DNA of 64,000 nt, taken from contig WPIO01000147.1 in the NCBI GenBank assembly GCA_009760855.2, forward strand, positions 1 through 64,000. The letters run 5' to 3'. The stretch comes from Cristatella mucedo. Lineage: Eukaryota; Bryozoa; Phylactolaemata; Cristatellidae. This document shows positions 59,673-64,000 of this stretch, in pieces; the first letter of the stretch is position 1; each line of letters opens with the position of its first letter. The position numbers were made by a program, and so were the translations under genes. The notes beneath the pieces were generated by a model, which saw only the letters and a program-made list of their open reading frames with translations, had not been told where the DNA came from and did no database searches.

Positions 59673-61582
59673 GAAATGAAAATGGTGCGCTCAGCTGCCC
59701 CATCCAGCATCTCGCGACCTCCCGGCGGTGGCGATATCGGGACGCAACTGAGCGCAACGCCAACGGAAGCTAATCGGCCGGTCGTGCCGCCGCCGGACCG
59801 TGGTGCGAAGGCACACGGTCAAAACGTAGCTTAAACGGGCGGCGCACGCCACAAGCGATGCGAGCACTGATGCCGCTATGAACACATTACTTCTGCATGT
59901 CACAGACAGTCAAGCAATGAACTTACTATGGAAACCTCCTGGAGGATAAATTGGCTTTTAAGGCAAATGGAAATAAAAATATTTCGAAAATGCATCAGAA
60001 AAGACTGCTGGTCTGCTGGATTGAATGTCAGGTGTCTATCTCATGGAGCGTATCAAGGAAATTCTCATACTGCAGCTTATTCTGCATTACTCATAGCGCA
60101 CATACCTCTAGGGCGCCATCGTGCTACTCGGGCGCTTCTATTTGCCACGGTCCCACCTAGACCGAAGTGGAGCAGGTGTGCAGCGAAACTAGGCTATAAC
60201 AAGTAATAACGGTGCCGGATACAAGTTTTCATCGATTGCTCAAAGCTTGTCATCTCAAGGCACTGATGTTTTACGAATACTACAATAATATTAATACTGT
60301 GCAGTATAATATGGGCTCCGTTAACAAACACACGTTCTCCAACTAGTTTAAAAGTTTCTCTCCTTTGCTTGTCTTTGGTATATTCAGCCATACATAACTT
60401 GACTGAATACAGGCAACCATGTCGTCTATTAGCTGTACTTGCTTCAGCTAAAAACTCTTGCACCCTACATACATAGCGTTTGTACATCGTTAGGTTTTCA
60501 CTCGACTGCACATAAACTGGGTTATTAATTTTTGCAGCAAACAACTTAATTCTGACTCGCTTTTCTGCTCTACCCGTACAGTCGTGCAATCACGCTTCGA
60601 GGGAGGAGCTACCATGCTTACAGAGCGATTCTTGATACCCCTGCAGTAAAATCTCTTCGACTCTTGCTATTGCGCGAGTGTTTCTCTTAAGAATCCGCAT
60701 CCTTTCGTTAATTTAGGTTAAAGAAGCTGCTGTATGGGCGCCCTTTGCCTAGTGCGACCGATCCTGATGCGACCAGTTAGTTAAAGTGGCATTTTAATAA
60801 GTATTAGTAAAGTCATTCTTCACATATGCTCTACAGGCAAGTCTATTCACAAGGGATGGCTCCTGACAGTGGCGCCATGGTACTATCATCTAGGTTTTGC
60901 GAATGTATGCTTCAGACGAGGTCTTCAAATCAATAACGATGAACTTGCATCTTAATTTACGGAATGAGCATCCGCCGAGTTCGTATTGAATACACGTGAT
61001 GATTGTGTGCTATATTTTTTCCTAAATGGTGAGTCTAGCCAGCCTACATGAAAACCTTACAGGCAATTTTTCCCCTACATAAAAATGTTGTATGTTTTGC
61101 CTCCACCAAATGCAAATCCTCGCTCCGCCACTGGTTGGATGTACCAGAAGCTCCGCAACTTTTAGCATCAACAACTCCAAGCAAAGGCATGACAACTTCT
61201 CCATGCACAAGAGAGGCTATTAGTTTTTAAATTAATTTAAATAACCTTACCGAGCTGAATGCTGTTGGTTCGCTCTTTCGATAGACCTTCTAGCTTTTCC
61301 CGAGCTGGGTATAAGGGTTTCTGGGACGAGTTAGGGACAGTCACCCACCGTGGCTCAGGTCAGGGTGCCGTGCTGATCCATAATCAATTGTCTGACTTGT
61401 TAACGAATGAGCACATCGCCTCTACAGTCTGTTTGACCAACTCTCAGGCTGGGAATGATTCCAAAATTATTGCCCACTTGGACGATGGTAGGAAATCCAA
61501 ATTAGTTGACGTATCGCTTAAAGTCATCTGTGCTTAAACTTGTGTCGGAGCTCATAGGGCAACTAATCGATTTAATGACGCT
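59673..61582. other. Sequence without recognised genes
   Basis: 59690-59880 is GC-rich without a convincing frame. Short open frames at 60194-60589 (minus) and 61259-61537 (plus) show no domain I recognise. Confidence 0.5.
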
Positions 61583-62027
<445 letters not shown>

Positions 62028-63759
62028 CCTTTCACTCACTTGTAACAGTCGACCTGTCTGACCTCCTCGCTTCCTTAGTGTCGCTCTCGCACCACTCACG
62101 CCTCGACTTCCAGTCGTTGGCAGTTCCGCCCACACAACGTACAGCAGGAGCGTTCAATGATATTGACCGAACGCAATTGATACGGGTACATTTGCTGACA
62201 GGAGAGAAGTAAATGGTCGTTCCTGCTATTGACAATATGAATTGCCCTGTTTCGTATGCAGCTGATGCGCTGAGCTCAGTCAAGCAAAATTTATGATCGA
62301 AGGTATGCCAGTAGACAACAGGCCGTCTTTCGCAGAAGGTTGGAGCATAGATGCACAAAGGCAACTCTCAGGTTAGCCGCGCTGCGAGCTACGTAGTGGG
62401 CTCGACTCCTATAGCAACCCGTAGCCGACGGATTTAGCCAAGCAGAAACCGGGTTGGGGACTCATTAGTTAAAACCGGGAGCGGAGCGATGGGGTATTCT
62501 GATAGCGATATCCGCTCAGGTTAGAATGGGGACTGGAGCAGACGACGCGGTCTTGACGCGGACTGACTAATGCATTGCACTAAACAAAGAGCGCAATGCT
62601 GGCAAGCAGGCACAGGAGCCATCCAATAGGCCACAGGCGGAAATGAATAAGCCTCAGAATGGACACCGGGAATTGGGTCCGAGAGAATAATGGTTACGCG
62701 CGAGCTCTATAGTTCAGAGGGGGAGAGAATAAAAGGAAGATTACTGCTAGAGCTCGGGGCTGCAGCTTCAGTAGCTCGTGCGACAGACTACGCGTCGAGA
62801 GCACGAGAGCTTGATACTACGGCTGCCAACAGCCAAGTGTGATATTGATTGCGAAGTTTCGTTCTAACGGCTACGCAGTTGGCCGCTCGTATGTCGTTAT
62901 GCTTTCGTGGTCTGCGCTCGGTATCGGGACCATCACTAGCGAAGGTTCAGGCATACGGGAGAGATATTATACCAGGCTTCGGCAGTTAGCCCAGTTGATC
63001 CCGCTAGACCGGTGATCCCCGCGTAAAACGCTTGCACCGGCGCGTAACTGGCCCACAGGAAGAGCACCGGAGGCACTAACGCTTGCGCTGTTACAGAGTC
63101 ATTAACCAGAGTCGTACGGAGCGTGGCCCTGAGTGTCTGCTTGTGCGCGCTCTCTGCATGCTGGTCCATGCTCAATACTTGGTTGCCTTGGCATCCCGGT
63201 CGAAGCGTGATAGCCAGCATGTCGCTCATCCTTGGTCATCAACTCCCTGACAGCGAGTTGTACGGCACCCGGATAGAGATTCAGTTCTCTAACGATGCTG
63301 TGCAAAAGCCATTATATATCAATATTATCAGTCAGTTTACCGGAAGATATTGAATTTTTTTGAGACACCGCAGTCTGTGCATAGATGACTAGGGCACGTA
63401 AGGAAAGAAATACATTCTCTCTCCGCATGGAGAGAATCGTGCAACTGCTAGAGCTCAGCGTCCGGCCAGTGCGGCACCTCCATAGAGTTTCAGTGAGACC
63501 TCTGCGCTGGGGGCCATTGTCTTTCTAGAACCATCTGACTAATGCATTGCAAGGAATTACAAAAACTTGTACAACCAGCCCAACAGACTGCTAAGCAGGT
63601 GCGATCTCCGTTTTCAACAGCAACAAAAGGCTATGGATTTTAGCATTGAGTCCTCTTCCTAATAGCTCCAGTCCGGCAAGGTGGCAGTGCCGAATTAGTA
63701 ACATCTTTCACGCGGAGGCCCCTTCAATCAGAGATGAAAACGCGGCATTCTGACAAGGG
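62028..63759. other. Sequence without recognised genes
   Basis: More GC-rich than the rest of the window. CTGACTAATGCATTGCA occurs twice (62563-62579, 63535-63551) and ACTGCTAGAGCTC twice (near 62746 and 63447). No coding block recognised. Confidence 0.5.
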
Positions 63760-64000
63760 TCAGTTTTTTGGGGAAAATTCGTTTAAAGACCGTTGGCGCC
63801 AGAAGCTTTTGCTCTGCAGGTCCACAGACTGTGGAACTCACTTCCGCAATTCTTACGTAATGCCGAATACTCTCCCGCTTCCGGTGACGTGGCACATTCT
63901 TTTCAGACACTTTGAGTTGCTAATTCCATGCAACTCACTACCTCAACTGCTCTCATGACTCAGCTAGGCTTTTTCACTTTCTCTTTGTTGTTTCGTGAGA
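63760..64000 (+). mobile_element. LINE family B, 3' part, cut by the window edge
   Basis: GACCGTTGGCGCCAGAAGCT through CAGGTCCACAGACTGTGGAA to the end matches 48170-48375 of the long family B copy. The frame is decayed. Confidence 0.85.

Noticed and set aside
62690-62960. LTR-like promoter (AATAAAAGG followed by a GC-rich leader)
   Set aside because: No matching second LTR, primer binding site, polypurine tract or gag/pol sequence was found nearby.

Overview
The window is animal (metazoan) nuclear DNA, most likely from a non-vertebrate. It is AT-rich and intron-rich, full of decayed retrotransposons and long microsatellites, with no operons or bacterial features. I cannot fix the phylum. The one host gene I can support is a DEG/ENaC-family sodium-channel subunit on the + strand, split into nine coding exons between 14229 and 48786. 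The exons join with matching splice phases into a 466-codon reading frame with TM1, the cysteine-rich ectodomain and TM2 with a Gly-x-Ser filter, ending in a TAG stop. Its N-terminus may be incomplete, because the His-Gly motif that normally precedes TM1 is not in the first exon found.

Layout. 1-2.9 kb: a LINE tail, a decayed pogo/Tigger-like DNA transposon block, an AT palindrome and a GT microsatellite. 2.9-14.2 kb: LINE fragments, a short hAT-type element and a nearly intact LINE (9042-12690, minus strand). 14.2-48.8 kb: the channel gene. Introns run from 79 bp to about 8.8 kb, and the large ones are swollen by two LINE families, a SINE and microsatellites. 48.8-56 kb: LINE remnants, a 22-copy 16-bp minisatellite, two SINEs, and a GC-rich patch with a 79-bp direct duplication around a perfect GC palindrome. 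55.9-58.5 kb: a second copy of the Tigger block in the same orientation, followed by an inverted repeat and CA/CT microsatellites. 58.5-64 kb: long CT tracts, sequence I do not recognise, and the tail of another LINE.

Repeats. LINE family A (CR1/L2-like) has an apurinic-type endonuclease and reverse transcriptase, and ends in a hairpin followed by (ATT)n. It is present in about 16 pieces, from almost perfect (9042-12690; 23020-24746) to barely recognisable, which implies long activity continuing recently. LINE family B is a second endonuclease/RT element with one long broken copy (45122-48520) and three 3' pieces. A tRNA-derived SINE of about 175 bp is present in four full-length copies; three of them end in a small hairpin plus a T-run. 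Nested insertions, target duplications and a possible local inversion inside a LINE give a relative chronology.

No new enzymatic or defence system is evident. The items most worth a second look are the channel gene and its missing N-terminal motif, the SINE family, the direct Tigger blocks flanking the gene, the AT and GC palindromes, and a coding-like relic in intron 7. All boundaries of decayed repeats were set by eye against the better copies and are approximate.
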